Assembly (NCBI GenBank): GCA_027343665.1
Contig: DAHWKL010000002.1
Location: 173,386 to 237,385, forward strand
From: an archaeon
GTDB lineage: Archaea > Nanobdellota > Nanobdellia > Pacearchaeales > GW2011-AR1
Direction: 5' to 3'
DNA length: 64,000 nt
The notes beneath the pieces were generated by a model. That model saw nothing but the letters and a program-made list of their open reading frames with translations. It did no database searches and was not told the DNA's origin. Shown in pieces: positions 52,344 through 60,976 of this stretch; the stretch's first letter is position 1, and the number at the start of each line of letters is the position of its first letter. The translations under genes were made by a program, and so were the position numbers.

Positions 52344-52350
52344 TATATAA
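52344..52350 (-). promoter_or_regulatory. TATA box of the SRP RNA gene
   Basis: TATATAA is about 22-28 bases upstream of the predicted 5' end at 52322, the normal archaeal spacing, and follows AT-rich sequence. No gene start lies nearer. Confidence 0.5.
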
Positions 52351-52374
52351 AATTTTCTTTCATCAATCCAAAAA

Positions 52375-53112
52375 TTAATAAGTATTCCAATAAACAAGCT
52401 TCCCGTAACTGTCCCTTACAAATATTGAATCTCCAGTATCTGTCCAGATGTAAGGCTCATTCCAATCTGAAGGGACAAGAAAGACTTCCTCCCCGGGCAA
52501 GAGGATTTTTTCAGAGAAAATATAATTCTTTCGTCCTTCATCTTTTACTGACCATCCAGTCACATTCAGATTGAAATAGCAAATATTTTTCAGAACAACA
52601 AGTTGTCCTTTTGTATCCCACTTTTCAACTTCTAAACATGTATTATTTGATTTCTCACATAAATTTATATTTTTTTCAAGGCAATCCCGCCATGCTGATG
52701 CGAACGGGTCGTAGAAAGAATCTTTTCCCACCGGGAAATAAGTGTTGGAATACCCTGATTCAACTGACTCTAAGTTTATATTTTCATTACCCAAAAAGAT
52801 ATATGCAAGTTCACGTCCATAAAGATCAGTCCTCTCACTCCCAAAAACAAGTGTGACATTCTTTCCCTCAATTTTATTTTTTAAGAAGTTCATAGCAATG
52901 TCATGCCCCTTTTCACCAACTTCAGGCGAGTTTATCCCAAGAAATCGCACAGATTTTCCGTTTATTATCGCGGTATCCCCATCAATAACACGACTTACAA
53001 ATCCTTCGTTTGGATTTTGGAAAGAATCGCTCAAAAAAGAGTCTATGATCGGATAATCAACAGTTACAACCATCAAAAATAGAATAACAAATATGAGATA
53101 TTCTCTTCGCAT
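52375..53112 (-). CDS. Membrane-anchored thermonuclease with lamin-tail domain
   Basis: This is a protein of about 245 residues. An N-terminal membrane segment (RREYLIFVILFLMVVTV) precedes a staphylococcal-nuclease-like domain with VIDGDTAIINGKSVRFLGIN, ERTDLYGRELAYIFLG and LVESGYS-type ending. The C-terminal ~90 residues form an immunoglobulin-like lamin-tail domain (NVTGWSVKDEGRKNYIF). It could degrade external DNA or RNA for scavenging. I place the start at 53112; the frame opens at 53157, but that would leave only three bases to the divergent ogt gene. Confidence 0.85.
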   Translation of the reverse strand: MRREYLIFVILFLMVVTVDYPIIDSFLSDSFQNPNEGFVSRVIDGDTAIINGKSVRFLGINSPEVGEKGHDIAMNFLKNKIEGKNVTLVFGSERTDLYGRELAYIFLGNENINLESVESGYSNTYFPVGKDSFYDPFASAWRDCLEKNINLCEKSNNTCLEVEKWDTKGQLVVLKNICYFNLNVTGWSVKDEGRKNYIFSEKILLPGEEVFLVPSDWNEPYIWTDTGDSIFVRDSYGKLVYWNTY

Positions 53113-53160
53113 GATGGAATGTAGGAAAAAACTTTTATAATCTTTATTCTGATACAATAC

Positions 53161-53463
53161 ATGAATGAAGATTCTTTCTATGAAAAATGCTATAAAATTC
53201 TAAGGAAAGTTCCTCCAGGTAAAGTTACGACTTACAAAGATATTGCAAAATGTCTGAACTCAAAAGCTTATCGTGCTGTCGGGACTGCAATGAACAAAAA
53301 TCCTTATGCGCCTTCTGTTCCCTGCCATAGGGTTATAAATTCCGATGGAAAAGTTGGAAATTTTGCAAGTGGACAGGGAAAGAAAATTATAATGCTTAAA
53401 AAAGAAGGAATAGAGATAAAGAACGGAAAAATCAACCTGAAAAAATTCGGATATAAATTCTAA
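53161..53463 (+). CDS. ogt: Methylated-DNA-protein cysteine methyltransferase, minimal
   Basis: This 100-residue repair protein consists only of the DNA-binding/active-site domain. The PCHRVI motif (SVPCHRVINSDG) holds the acceptor cysteine, and the helix-turn-helix is KVTTYKDIAKCLNSKAYRAV. It removes O6-alkyl groups from guanine once per molecule. The N-terminal domain of longer relatives is absent. It is followed 60 bases later by apbE. Confidence 0.92.
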   Translation: MNEDSFYEKCYKILRKVPPGKVTTYKDIAKCLNSKAYRAVGTAMNKNPYAPSVPCHRVINSDGKVGNFASGQGKKIIMLKKEGIEIKNGKINLKKFGYKF

Positions 53464-53523
53464 AGAACCAAAGTTCCATAACCTTTTTAAGGAAAAAATG
53501 AATCTAAACCTTATTCTTTAAAA

Positions 53524-54369
53524 ATGGATGGAATATTATTTGAGGGGGAACTCTTTGGAAAAAAAGTAAGGATTGTTCTTTATAATTTAGATCATAAAAA
53601 AGCCAAAAGAATTTTCTTCAAAGCATATAAAGAAGGGTTAAGGCTTCAAAAGATTTTCAATTTTTTTGACAAAGAGAGTGAACTCTCAGATTTAAATTTA
53701 AGAAGAAAGAGAAAAGTCTCTAAAGAACTTCTTGAGGTGATAAGAAATTCAATCAGATTTTCCGGTATGACTGAGGGGGCATATGATGTAACCCTCGGCA
53801 AAAAAATATTGAACAGAAAGATGGGAAAAGGAGAGATCCAGGTTTCATCTTCATACAAAGATGTTGATATAAAAGAAAATCTTATCCTGCTTAAAAATGA
53901 TGAAGCGTTAGTTGATTTGGGAAGCATTGCAAAAGGATTTATTACAGACAAGATGGCAGAGATTTTGAAAAAAGAAGGAGTAAAAGATTTTATTATAGAT
54001 TCGAGGGGAGATATCCTTTTTTCAGGAAATATTGAACACATAATAGGAATCGCTAACCCCAGAGACAAAGGGAAAGATATTAAAAAAATAAAGATGAAAA
54101 ACAAAGCTGTGGCGACTTCGGGAGATTATAATCAATATTACGGAGACTACAAAAACTCACATATAGTGAATTCAAAAAGCATAATCTCTGCCACCATAAT
54201 AGCAGATACCCTCCAAGAAGCAGATGCATTCTCAACTGCACTTTTCGTTTCTGAAGAGGCAATAAGAAAAAAGTTAATTCATGAAAATCCACAGATAAAA
54301 GTTTTTTTAATTAAAGATGACCTCGAAGCAGAGACTTACAATGGATTTGAAGAGGTGATTTATGAATAA
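53524..54369 (+). CDS. apbE: FAD:protein FMN transferase (ApbE)
   Basis: This 281-residue enzyme attaches FMN covalently to Ser/Thr of partner proteins. It has VDLGSIAKGFITDKMAE, SRGDILFSG, ATSGDYNQYYGDY and ISATIIADTLQEADAFSTA, all family motifs. It lacks a signal peptide. It overlaps the membrane oxidoreductase gene by 8 bases, so they are one operon; the partner flavoprotein may be encoded nearby or elsewhere. Confidence 0.92.
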   Translation: MDGILFEGELFGKKVRIVLYNLDHKKAKRIFFKAYKEGLRLQKIFNFFDKESELSDLNLRRKRKVSKELLEVIRNSIRFSGMTEGAYDVTLGKKILNRKMGKGEIQVSSSYKDVDIKENLILLKNDEALVDLGSIAKGFITDKMAEILKKEGVKDFIIDSRGDILFSGNIEHIIGIANPRDKGKDIKKIKMKNKAVATSGDYNQYYGDYKNSHIVNSKSIISATIIADTLQEADAFSTALFVSEEAIRKKLIHENPQIKVFLIKDDLEAETYNGFEEVIYE

Positions 54370-55678
54370 AGAGGTCAGGAAAACCTTTGGTTGGTCCGCA
54401 ATAATATTCATTTCATTGATCCCCGTGTTCCTTTTGTTTTTTGCGGGTCCTGAAACTACAGATTTTGCAGGATATTCTGGAATAACCCAGGGACTCGGAG
54501 AGATTGCAGGACTCGTAGGAATAACCATGTTTGCTCTCACATTTGTCCTTTCGACCAGAATAAAATGGATCGAAGACATTTTTGGAGGACTTGACAAAGT
54601 GTATATTGTGCACGGAATTCTTGGCGGAACAGCCCTCATATTGATTCTTTCACATCCCATATTCTTAGTATTAAAGTATGTCCCAATATATCTTCCGTTA
54701 GCTGCAACTTATCTTCTCCCGAGCTTATACTGGGCTGTCAACTTTGGTATAATTGCAGTTTTAGGATTAATAGCCCTTCTTTTTATAACTCTTTTCACAA
54801 AAGTGAAATATCATACATGGAAATTCACTCACGAATTTTTGGGATTGGTATTTATATTCGCCGCATTGCATGCCTTTCTCGTAAGAGGAAGTATTTCAAA
54901 AGATTACATTTTTCATGGATATTATTTGTATATTGCAGTTATTTCTGCAATCGGAATTCTTGCTTTTTCATACAGTCTTTTCTTGAAAAATCGGCTTATG
55001 AAAAATGCTGTGTACTCTATATTAAAGATTGAACATAAAAAAGACATGTGGACTATAGAAATGTCCCCGGAACATAAGCCAATTGATTATAAATCCGGAC
55101 AGTTTATTTTCGTAAGATTTTACAATGAAAAACTTTCAAAGGAAGCTCATCCGTTTTCTATTGCCTCAAAATCCGGCTCAAAAAATATCAGAATAATTGT
55201 AAAGGCTCTGGGAGATTTCACAAAAGATTTAGAGGAGCTAAAAGTCGGAGATAAAGTTTCCGTAGAAGGACCATATGGAAGATTCAATTTCAAAAATCAA
55301 GAAAACAAAAACCAGGTGTGGATAGCTGCAGGTATAGGTATAACTCCCTTTTTGGGAATGGTTGAGGAACTTGAAAGTTCACCTAATTTTAAGATAGAGT
55401 TGTATCATACTGCAAAAGATCAGTCTGAATTGATAGGATATGATTTTTTATCTTTATTATCTTCAAAATTAAAGAGCTTCAGATACATCCCTTGGAACTC
55501 AAAAGAAAAAGGAAGAAGGATAGACACAAAGGACATTTCACAAGTAAGTGGAAATCTTAAAGAGAAGGATTTTTTTCTTTGCGGACCTGAAAATTTTAAA
55601 GAAGATATGATTGAACAACTGACAAATAGAGGAATAAAAAAATCCCATATACATGAGGAGGCATTCAATTTCAGATGA
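54362..55678 (+). CDS. Ferric-reductase-like membrane flavoprotein
   Basis: This is a 438-residue protein. The N-terminal half has six membrane segments with paired histidines for heme (VHGILGGTALILILSHP, THEFLGLVFIFAALHAFL). The C-terminal half is a ferredoxin-reductase-type FAD/NAD(P)H domain: HPFSIASKSG (FAD), GIGITPFLGM and FFLCGPENFKED. It moves electrons from cytoplasmic NAD(P)H across the membrane to an outside acceptor such as ferric iron. It is coupled to apbE upstream and a small membrane protein downstream by overlaps. Confidence 0.9.
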   Translation: MNKEVRKTFGWSAIIFISLIPVFLLFFAGPETTDFAGYSGITQGLGEIAGLVGITMFALTFVLSTRIKWIEDIFGGLDKVYIVHGILGGTALILILSHPIFLVLKYVPIYLPLAATYLLPSLYWAVNFGIIAVLGLIALLFITLFTKVKYHTWKFTHEFLGLVFIFAALHAFLVRGSISKDYIFHGYYLYIAVISAIGILAFSYSLFLKNRLMKNAVYSILKIEHKKDMWTIEMSPEHKPIDYKSGQFIFVRFYNEKLSKEAHPFSIASKSGSKNIRIIVKALGDFTKDLEELKVGDKVSVEGPYGRFNFKNQENKNQVWIAAGIGITPFLGMVEELESSPNFKIELYHTAKDQSELIGYDFLSLLSSKLKSFRYIPWNSKEKGRRIDTKDISQVSGNLKEKDFFLCGPENFKEDMIEQLTNRGIKKSHIHEEAFNFR

Positions 55679-55935
55679 GATTCAAGAAGTTAAAAACCAC
55701 TGTTGCAATAGCTCTCATTATATTCATCCTTGTTATTGGGAGTATTGTTATAATTGGGCTTGTTCAAGCTGCAAAAAATCAAAATCATACCCCACAACGA
55801 TTAACTGTCACAAATGTGAATCAGGCAAATTCTCCACAGGTTAATAAAAACACAAATAACGTCCAGACACAAGTACAAACTCAGCAACAATCCCAAATTA
55901 TTTTTCATCCCATGATAAGGACAATGGCTTCCTAA
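55675..55935 (+). CDS. Small membrane-anchored Asn/Gln-rich protein
   Basis: This is an 86-residue protein with one N-terminal membrane segment (residues ~7-32) and an exposed Gln/Asn/Thr-rich tail. It overlaps the stop of the ferric-reductase-like gene by four bases (ATGA), so it is part of the apbE-oxidoreductase operon. It may be a partner of the electron chain, but no heme- or flavin-binding motif is visible. The flavin-transfer motif of ApbE substrates is not apparent. Confidence 0.6.
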   Translation: MRFKKLKTTVAIALIIFILVIGSIVIIGLVQAAKNQNHTPQRLTVTNVNQANSPQVNKNTNNVQTQVQTQQQSQIIFHPMIRTMAS

Positions 55936-55936
55936 T

Positions 55937-56728
55937 CTAAACTTTATGGAAAGTTTCCACTGAACCGAAATATTCTTTCCAATCACCTATCGATTCAGGT
56001 TTTTTGGAAAAAAGATGTTGTACACAGGGGGAAGTTCTGCCATCTGGATAGACCCACGCAGCTTTTAGTGTTATGCATTTTCTGTTACAGTCTGAACATC
56101 CGATCCCCCTATTTTCTTGGTGTCCGGTATATCTTCCAGATATGCTTCCCTCAGGAAATGCTTTTTCAGCATCATTAAGAAGATTTTGGTATTTGGAATA
56201 GTCTTTATCGAAAAAGTCCGGGAAGATTTTGACCTTCAGCCCTGCGGAAATATAAAAATCAAGGAAGTCCATATCTACATAAGTATTATTCGATGAATAA
56301 ACACTTTGAATATCTGCGCCCATCCTGACTGCCCTGTCTCTTAATCTCCTATCTTTACTGTATGCACTTATATGCATACAATCGACAATATCAATAAGCT
56401 GATTCTCAAGTTTTTTCTGGAAATACCCATTAGAAATAAGGGTAGTTCTGCAATCATTTTCTTTGGCAAATTGAAGATACGGAACAATTCCCCTGTGAAG
56501 GGTGGGCTCTCCTCCGCTGAAGTAGACCTGCAGAGGATATTTTCCCGCAAAAAACTCTGAATATGCAGTTATTGCCTTGGAAACAGTTTCATCTTCTATA
56601 AAATGAAAATCTTTATGTACTTTTTCCTGAAAGTCATTCAAACAAAAAGAGCAGGCTAGATTGCATTTATCAGTGACAAGAATCCTTAGTTTCAATTCAT
56701 CTCTGTGAATCTGCTTATCAAGCTCCAT
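55937..56728 (-). CDS. Radical SAM protein with second cysteine cluster
   Basis: This is a 263-residue radical SAM enzyme. The first cluster motif CNLACSFC follows KLRILVTDK, and the SAM-binding YFSGGEPTLH is intact. C-terminal cysteines (GCSDCNRKC, SPCVQHLF) suggest a second, SPASM-like iron-sulfur site, as in peptide- or MoaA-type maturases. I place the start at 56728 (MELDKQIH), since the longer frame (from 56836) would run into tRNA-Leu. The reaction is unknown. Confidence 0.85.
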   Translation of the reverse strand: MELDKQIHRDELKLRILVTDKCNLACSFCLNDFQEKVHKDFHFIEDETVSKAITAYSEFFAGKYPLQVYFSGGEPTLHRGIVPYLQFAKENDCRTTLISNGYFQKKLENQLIDIVDCMHISAYSKDRRLRDRAVRMGADIQSVYSSNNTYVDMDFLDFYISAGLKVKIFPDFFDKDYSKYQNLLNDAEKAFPEGSISGRYTGHQENRGIGCSDCNRKCITLKAAWVYPDGRTSPCVQHLFSKKPESIGDWKEYFGSVETFHKV

Positions 56729-56795
56729 CTTAATTTGCAAATCCAGAATCCTGCGACTTATAAATATTCTTGTGATGAGATCCTCTTTATAAAAA

Positions 56796-56879
56796 TGTGA
56801 GGGACAGGATTCGAACCTGCGTAAGGCAAAAGCCACAGGATCTTAAGTCCTGCCCGTTTGACCACTCCGGCACCCCCAC
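56796..56879 (-). tRNA. tRNA-Leu (anticodon UAA)
   Basis: This 84-nt class II tRNA has acceptor GTGGGGG/CCCTCAC (one G-U), anticodon stem CAGGA/TCCTG around CTTAAGA, a long variable arm, T arm with TTCGAAT, and discriminator A. No intron or encoded CCA. Confidence 0.95.
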
Positions 56880-57014
56880 ATTATTTAAGTGCGGATCGGC
56901 ACAAGACCGTCCGGCATACCCTTATAGACAAAAAAGTTAACAAGAATGAACTTAAAAATTTACCTATTGATGAATATGAAATGTCTTTCAGATAATAAAA
57001 AATTTTAAAATGGG

Positions 57015-57815
57015 ATGGGGCTTCAAAATAAAATGAAAAATATGAGAAATCTTTTTTATGCTCTTCTTGGATCATCAATGATCATTTCAGGATGCGCTTC
57101 AAGCAATCTTATCATGGGTATTTATAATCCAAAAAATGGATTATTTGAATCAAAGAATACAAGATTGGATGAAAAGGTAATAAACAGGCACATAGAAGAT
57201 TTCAGCATAAAAGATCTGCAATTGTACGCTTATGCTGATTTTCTCGAAGGAATCACCAGGTTTTCAAGATTAAGGATGGGTCCTGCGGTTTATTGGGATA
57301 GTCTGATCACAGAGAGGATTGAGAATAATCTGAAACTAATAGCAAAAGTTGACACCTCAAAAGATCTATTAATAGAAAAACAATATCCCGCAATAAAGAA
57401 GGTCACATCTGAACTTGACTCTTTGTATAATGAAGATCCAAATCCAGATTATGAAAGATTTGAAAACACTTATATCCATATCGGTAAGAACATAGATGAT
57501 ATGAGGGATAACACAAACCTCACACTTGAAGAAGTTCTTTCAGGTAAAGGGGGGGTCTGCTTAGATATGGTCTCAACTTATTGCCCGTTCCTTCTGTATT
57601 ATGGATTCGATGCGGGATTTGAAGCAGACAGCATAATAGGCGATAAAGATTATCACACATGGATAAATATGAAAAACGATGAGAACGAATTTGATTTGGA
57701 TCCCACCTGGTATGATAACGAACCAATTCCTCTTAAAGTAAGACTACCAAAAACAGTAATCAATATTCCAGAAAGGCAATTAATAACAAGAAAAGAAATT
57801 CTAAAAGAAAAATAA
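57015..57815 (+). CDS. Lipoprotein with transglutaminase-like fold
   Basis: This is a 266-residue protein. A signal sequence ends in a lipobox (MIISGCASS), so it is likely lipid-anchored outside the cell. The body holds a transglutaminase core with the Cys-His-Asp order: GKGGVCLDMVSTYC (Cys), DYHTWINM (His) and NEFDLDPTWYD (Asp). These domains commonly act as cysteine proteases or cross-linkers. The start could be any of the Met residues 1, 7 or 10. A bacterial-style lipobox in an archaeon is not rare but is notable. Confidence 0.78.
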   Translation: MGLQNKMKNMRNLFYALLGSSMIISGCASSNLIMGIYNPKNGLFESKNTRLDEKVINRHIEDFSIKDLQLYAYADFLEGITRFSRLRMGPAVYWDSLITERIENNLKLIAKVDTSKDLLIEKQYPAIKKVTSELDSLYNEDPNPDYERFENTYIHIGKNIDDMRDNTNLTLEEVLSGKGGVCLDMVSTYCPFLLYYGFDAGFEADSIIGDKDYHTWINMKNDENEFDLDPTWYDNEPIPLKVRLPKTVINIPERQLITRKEILKEK

Positions 57816-57818
57816 TAA

Positions 57819-58052
57819 TCACTTCTTCTCTTCAAAATTCACGCCAAGCTCACTGAGTCTTGAAAGATGCAATTGCATTATTTTCTCCACATTTTGTACA
57901 ATCCTCAATAGTTCTGTCCTTTCCGCCGCTAAGGTATTTAGTGCCCCTTCATGAAAACTTATCTCTGATTCCTTACTCTTTGTTAAGATCTCTCCCTTTT
58001 CACTTCCCTTTTTTGAAAGCGCCTTTTCAAGATTATCTTTATTTACTTCCAT
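57819..58052 (-). CDS. Small coiled-coil protein
   Basis: This is a 77-residue charged helical protein with repeated Lys/Glu/Leu (NTLAAERTELLRIVQNVEKI). It overlaps the upstream gene (58043-58321) by ten bases, suggesting co-expression. No family recognised; a partner-binding role is likely. Confidence 0.5.
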   Translation of the reverse strand: MEVNKDNLEKALSKKGSEKGEILTKSKESEISFHEGALNTLAAERTELLRIVQNVEKIMQLHLSRLSELGVNFEEKK

Positions 58053-58321
58053 TTTCCAGTTCCTCCTTTCAACCTTCTCTCAAGATTTATGTGCCTTCCG
58101 TATCTATTGCCTAAAGCCATCTTGGAAGATTTGGAATAAGCAGGGAAAAAATCTTTTCTTGAATAGTTCTCTCCGGAATAGGTCATATTGTAATTCAAGC
58201 GGTCCTTCTCATTGAAGAATCTTTTTTGGGATCCCACAAGATTGAAATTGAACAAAAACTGAAAATCGCTTCTCCCAAGAACAGCCATAAACAGATAATA
58301 AATCGAAGGGAAGTTTTCCAT
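58043..58321 (-). CDS. Uncharacterised 92-residue protein
   Basis: This is a protein with aromatic-rich N-terminal half (YYLFMAVLGRSDFQFLFNF) and basic, Gly-rich C-terminus (RLKGGTGKWK). It has no clear membrane segment. It overlaps the coiled-coil gene and probably shares its transcript. Function unknown. Confidence 0.45.
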   Translation of the reverse strand: MENFPSIYYLFMAVLGRSDFQFLFNFNLVGSQKRFFNEKDRLNYNMTYSGENYSRKDFFPAYSKSSKMALGNRYGRHINLERRLKGGTGKWK

Positions 58322-58357
58322 ATTCTGGATAAAAAACTATGATTTTTAAAATTAATG

Positions 58358-58570
58358 CTATTTTCCTTTTTGTAGTGAGCTATAGATTAAATAGAAAAAT
58401 ATTCCAAAGACAGCACCCCAGATTATATTTGCGTAAAGTGGAAGTTTTGAGTGACAACTTGTAGGATAAGTAAGAAAACAGAATATGAATACAAACTGAA
58501 GTATGAGAAACACTGCAACTGCTAAAATGGCAGAAAACGATGTCTTCAAAAAGGTAGGCTTGAAATTCAT
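58358..58570 (-). CDS. Small two-helix membrane protein
   Basis: This is a 70-residue protein with hydrophobic segments at residues ~10-34 and ~45-63 and a Cys-containing loop between them. No family recognised. It is just downstream of trxB on the same strand, so it may be cotranscribed with it. Confidence 0.5.
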   Translation of the reverse strand: MNFKPTFLKTSFSAILAVAVFLILQFVFIFCFLTYPTSCHSKLPLYANIIWGAVFGIFFYLIYSSLQKGK

Positions 58571-58597
58571 TAGTCTAGAATGAATTTGGGGTTTAAA

Positions 58598-59521
58598 TTA
58601 TTTTTTGTGGATTAATTCCTGGTAATATTTTTCAGCTTCGAGAGCTGCCTGGCAACCGGTTCCTGCTGCGGTTATTGCCTGCTTGTAAATGTGATCTTGA
58701 ACATCTCCTGCTGCAAAAACCCCTGAAAGATTTGTTCTTCTTCTTTCATCCGTCTTTACGAATCCGAATTGATCAAGTTCAATCAAACCATTAAATATAT
58801 CAACATTTGGAACATGACCTATCGCAAGAAAAACACCATCAATTTTGTGATTTGAAGTCTCACCGGTCTGCGTATTTTTGATGATAACTTCTTTTAAAGG
58901 AGGTTCTCCAACAATACCTGCAATTTCAGAATTCCACATAAAGCCTATTTTAGAGTTGGATTTTACTTTTTCCTGCATTATTTTACTTGCTTTAAGTTCA
59001 TCTCTTCTATGAACGATGGTCACTTTTTTTGCAAATTTGGTCAGGAAATTTGCCTCTTCACATGCACTATCCCCCCCTCCAACAACGAAGATCTCCTTGC
59101 CTTTATAGAAAAATCCGTCACATGTGGCACAAGTATGGAGACCGCGACCCTGAAACTTTTTTTCATTAGGTATGCCAAGCCATCTTGCAGAAGCTCCAGT
59201 AGAGATAATTACAACGGGCGAGGTATACTTCTCTTTTCCGACAGAAATTTCGTAACCCCCCTTAGACTTTTTGAATCCGGTAACACTCTTTTCAATGACT
59301 CTTGCGCCGAATTTTTCAGCCTGTTTTTTCATATTTTGAACCAGTTCCGGACCCATTATCCCATCGGGAAAACCGGGAAAATTTTCAACAGTTGTGGTCA
59401 ACATAAGTTGCCCCCCTTCTTCAGCTCCAGTAAAAATAAGAGGTTCGAGTTCAGCTCTTGCGGCATAGATTGCTGCTGTCCATCCCGAGACTCCTGCGCC
59501 TATAATAATCAATTTTTCCAT
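58598..59521 (-). CDS. trxB: Thioredoxin reductase
   Basis: This 307-residue flavoenzyme has the FAD-binding GAGVSGWTAAIYAARAE start, the redox CATC motif (HTCATCDGFFYKGKE), the NADPH-binding GGGDSACEEANFL and the C-terminal GVFAAGDVQDHIYKQA. It transfers electrons from NADPH to thioredoxin and is of bacterial low-molecular-weight type. Length is normal. Confidence 0.95.
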   Translation of the reverse strand: MEKLIIIGAGVSGWTAAIYAARAELEPLIFTGAEEGGQLMLTTTVENFPGFPDGIMGPELVQNMKKQAEKFGARVIEKSVTGFKKSKGGYEISVGKEKYTSPVVIISTGASARWLGIPNEKKFQGRGLHTCATCDGFFYKGKEIFVVGGGDSACEEANFLTKFAKKVTIVHRRDELKASKIMQEKVKSNSKIGFMWNSEIAGIVGEPPLKEVIIKNTQTGETSNHKIDGVFLAIGHVPNVDIFNGLIELDQFGFVKTDERRRTNLSGVFAAGDVQDHIYKQAITAAGTGCQAALEAEKYYQELIHKK

Positions 59522-59600
59522 TCCAATCCAACGGAAAAATCATTTAAATATTTTTGTTAGTATTGAAGAAAACTGCTGAATTTTTGCAGTTGCGCTAAGT

Positions 59601-60134
59601 TCATGGATTGCAGCTGACATCCTCCAAAACCTGGGCGCTGCTGCAAAGAGCAAAATTTTCAGAGCTTCCCTGTGTCTCAAGTCTTGCGGGTATAATTTCA
59701 ACTGAATAAATCTTTGTCCCGGCAGAAAGATTAAATATGTTGAGGGATTGCTTTCCAAGATCAAGCCCTACATTCAGATACCTTTTATTGAAAAGTATAT
59801 AACTCTGCACAGTCATGCCGCTTTGATTGGCATTTTTGGCATAATAATTTGAGAGATCATAGGTTGCAAGCGTCTGGCTTGCATTCGTAGTTGCATGAAT
59901 AGTATACCCGCTTACATAGAATTTTCCGTTGTTTTCAAGAGTTATATTAAATTGGTTTGAAGTACAGTTATATGAATAACTTTTTATGAGGAGGGAAATA
60001 CCATCTGGACATGAGACCGTATCGGAAGGGACATAAGTTTTAAGATAATTATACACCAAAACGCTCAAGATTATTCCAAAAGTGATAAGAAGGACATATC
60101 CTACTACTACACTTACACCTCTCTTATTTGCCAT
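59601..60134 (-). CDS. Archaeal pilin-like exported protein
   Basis: This is a 177-residue protein with a short basic start and a hydrophobic helix (GVSVVVGYVLLITFGIILSV), the archaeal type IV pilin form. The rest is a beta-rich domain with two cysteine-bearing regions. It resembles the pilins at 50.4-51.4 kb but stands alone, so it may be a minor subunit of the same system. Confidence 0.78.
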   Translation of the reverse strand: MANKRGVSVVVGYVLLITFGIILSVLVYNYLKTYVPSDTVSCPDGISLLIKSYSYNCTSNQFNITLENNGKFYVSGYTIHATTNASQTLATYDLSNYYAKNANQSGMTVQSYILFNKRYLNVGLDLGKQSLNIFNLSAGTKIYSVEIIPARLETQGSSENFALCSSAQVLEDVSCNP

Positions 60135-60212
60135 AATGAGAAAAAGCTCCCCAATTTTATAAACTTATTTGGCGGATGTAGAAACTCTTATAAGGGAAGC
60201 CGGAGTTTAAAA

Positions 60213-60917
60213 TTGATGGAGATAGAACCAGGAGATATCCTTGTATGCACTGTTGACAAAATAGTTGGTACAGTCGTTTTTGTGGATATAGAGGGTACTG
60301 ATAAAAAAGGAACAATAATTTTTAGTGAAGTTGCCGCAGGGAGGATAAGAAATCTCCGAGATTATGTAGTCCCAAAAAAAGTAATAATATGCAAAGTTCT
60401 GAGGGTAATAAATGATCATGTAGAATTGTCTTTGAGAAGGGTACGCGACAAAGAGAAAAAAGAAGCGCTCGAAAGAAGTAAATTGGAAAAAAGTTCATTA
60501 AGCATATTAAAATCAATCTTAAAGGACAGGACAATAGAATTGATAAAAAAGATAGAAGAGAAAACTTCGATACATGAATTCCTCGAAGAAGCGAAGAATG
60601 ATCCAAAGGACTTGAAAAAGATTGTTGGAGAGGAAGACGCAAAGAAGATAATGGAAATTATCATGAAACAAAAAGAGAAGAAAGTCTATCTAAAAAAAGA
60701 GATTCATTTAGTCTCAAAGAGTCCAGAAGGACTTAAAATCATAAAAGAAGTCTTATCTGAAGACGGAAAAGTCACAATAAAATATCTCGCAGCAGGAAGG
60801 TATTCAATCAATTCGGAAGGAGAGAGTTTAAAAAAAGCTGATCAGAGGATAAGAGAGACCATTGATAGGATAGAAAAGTCCGCAAAAAAGAAAGATTTGG
60901 AATTTTCGTATGATTAA
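60213..60917 (+). CDS. Translation initiation factor aIF2 alpha subunit
   Basis: This 234-residue protein has an N-terminal S1/OB domain (PGDILVCTVDKIVGTVVFVD ending in the conserved ELSLRRV), a central helical domain and a C-terminal alpha/beta domain (EGLKIIKEVLSEDG, KYLAAGRYSI). As part of aIF2 it helps deliver initiator tRNA to the small subunit. Position before nop10 matches the conserved archaeal gene order. The first Met pair allows a start one codon later. Confidence 0.93.
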   Translation: MMEIEPGDILVCTVDKIVGTVVFVDIEGTDKKGTIIFSEVAAGRIRNLRDYVVPKKVIICKVLRVINDHVELSLRRVRDKEKKEALERSKLEKSSLSILKSILKDRTIELIKKIEEKTSIHEFLEEAKNDPKDLKKIVGEEDAKKIMEIIMKQKEKKVYLKKEIHLVSKSPEGLKIIKEVLSEDGKVTIKYLAAGRYSINSEGESLKKADQRIRETIDRIEKSAKKKDLEFSYD

Positions 60918-60976
60918 GCAAATATCACTAAAAAAAGATAAGAAATACTTAAATACCCTAATTTTTATAAAGAGTC

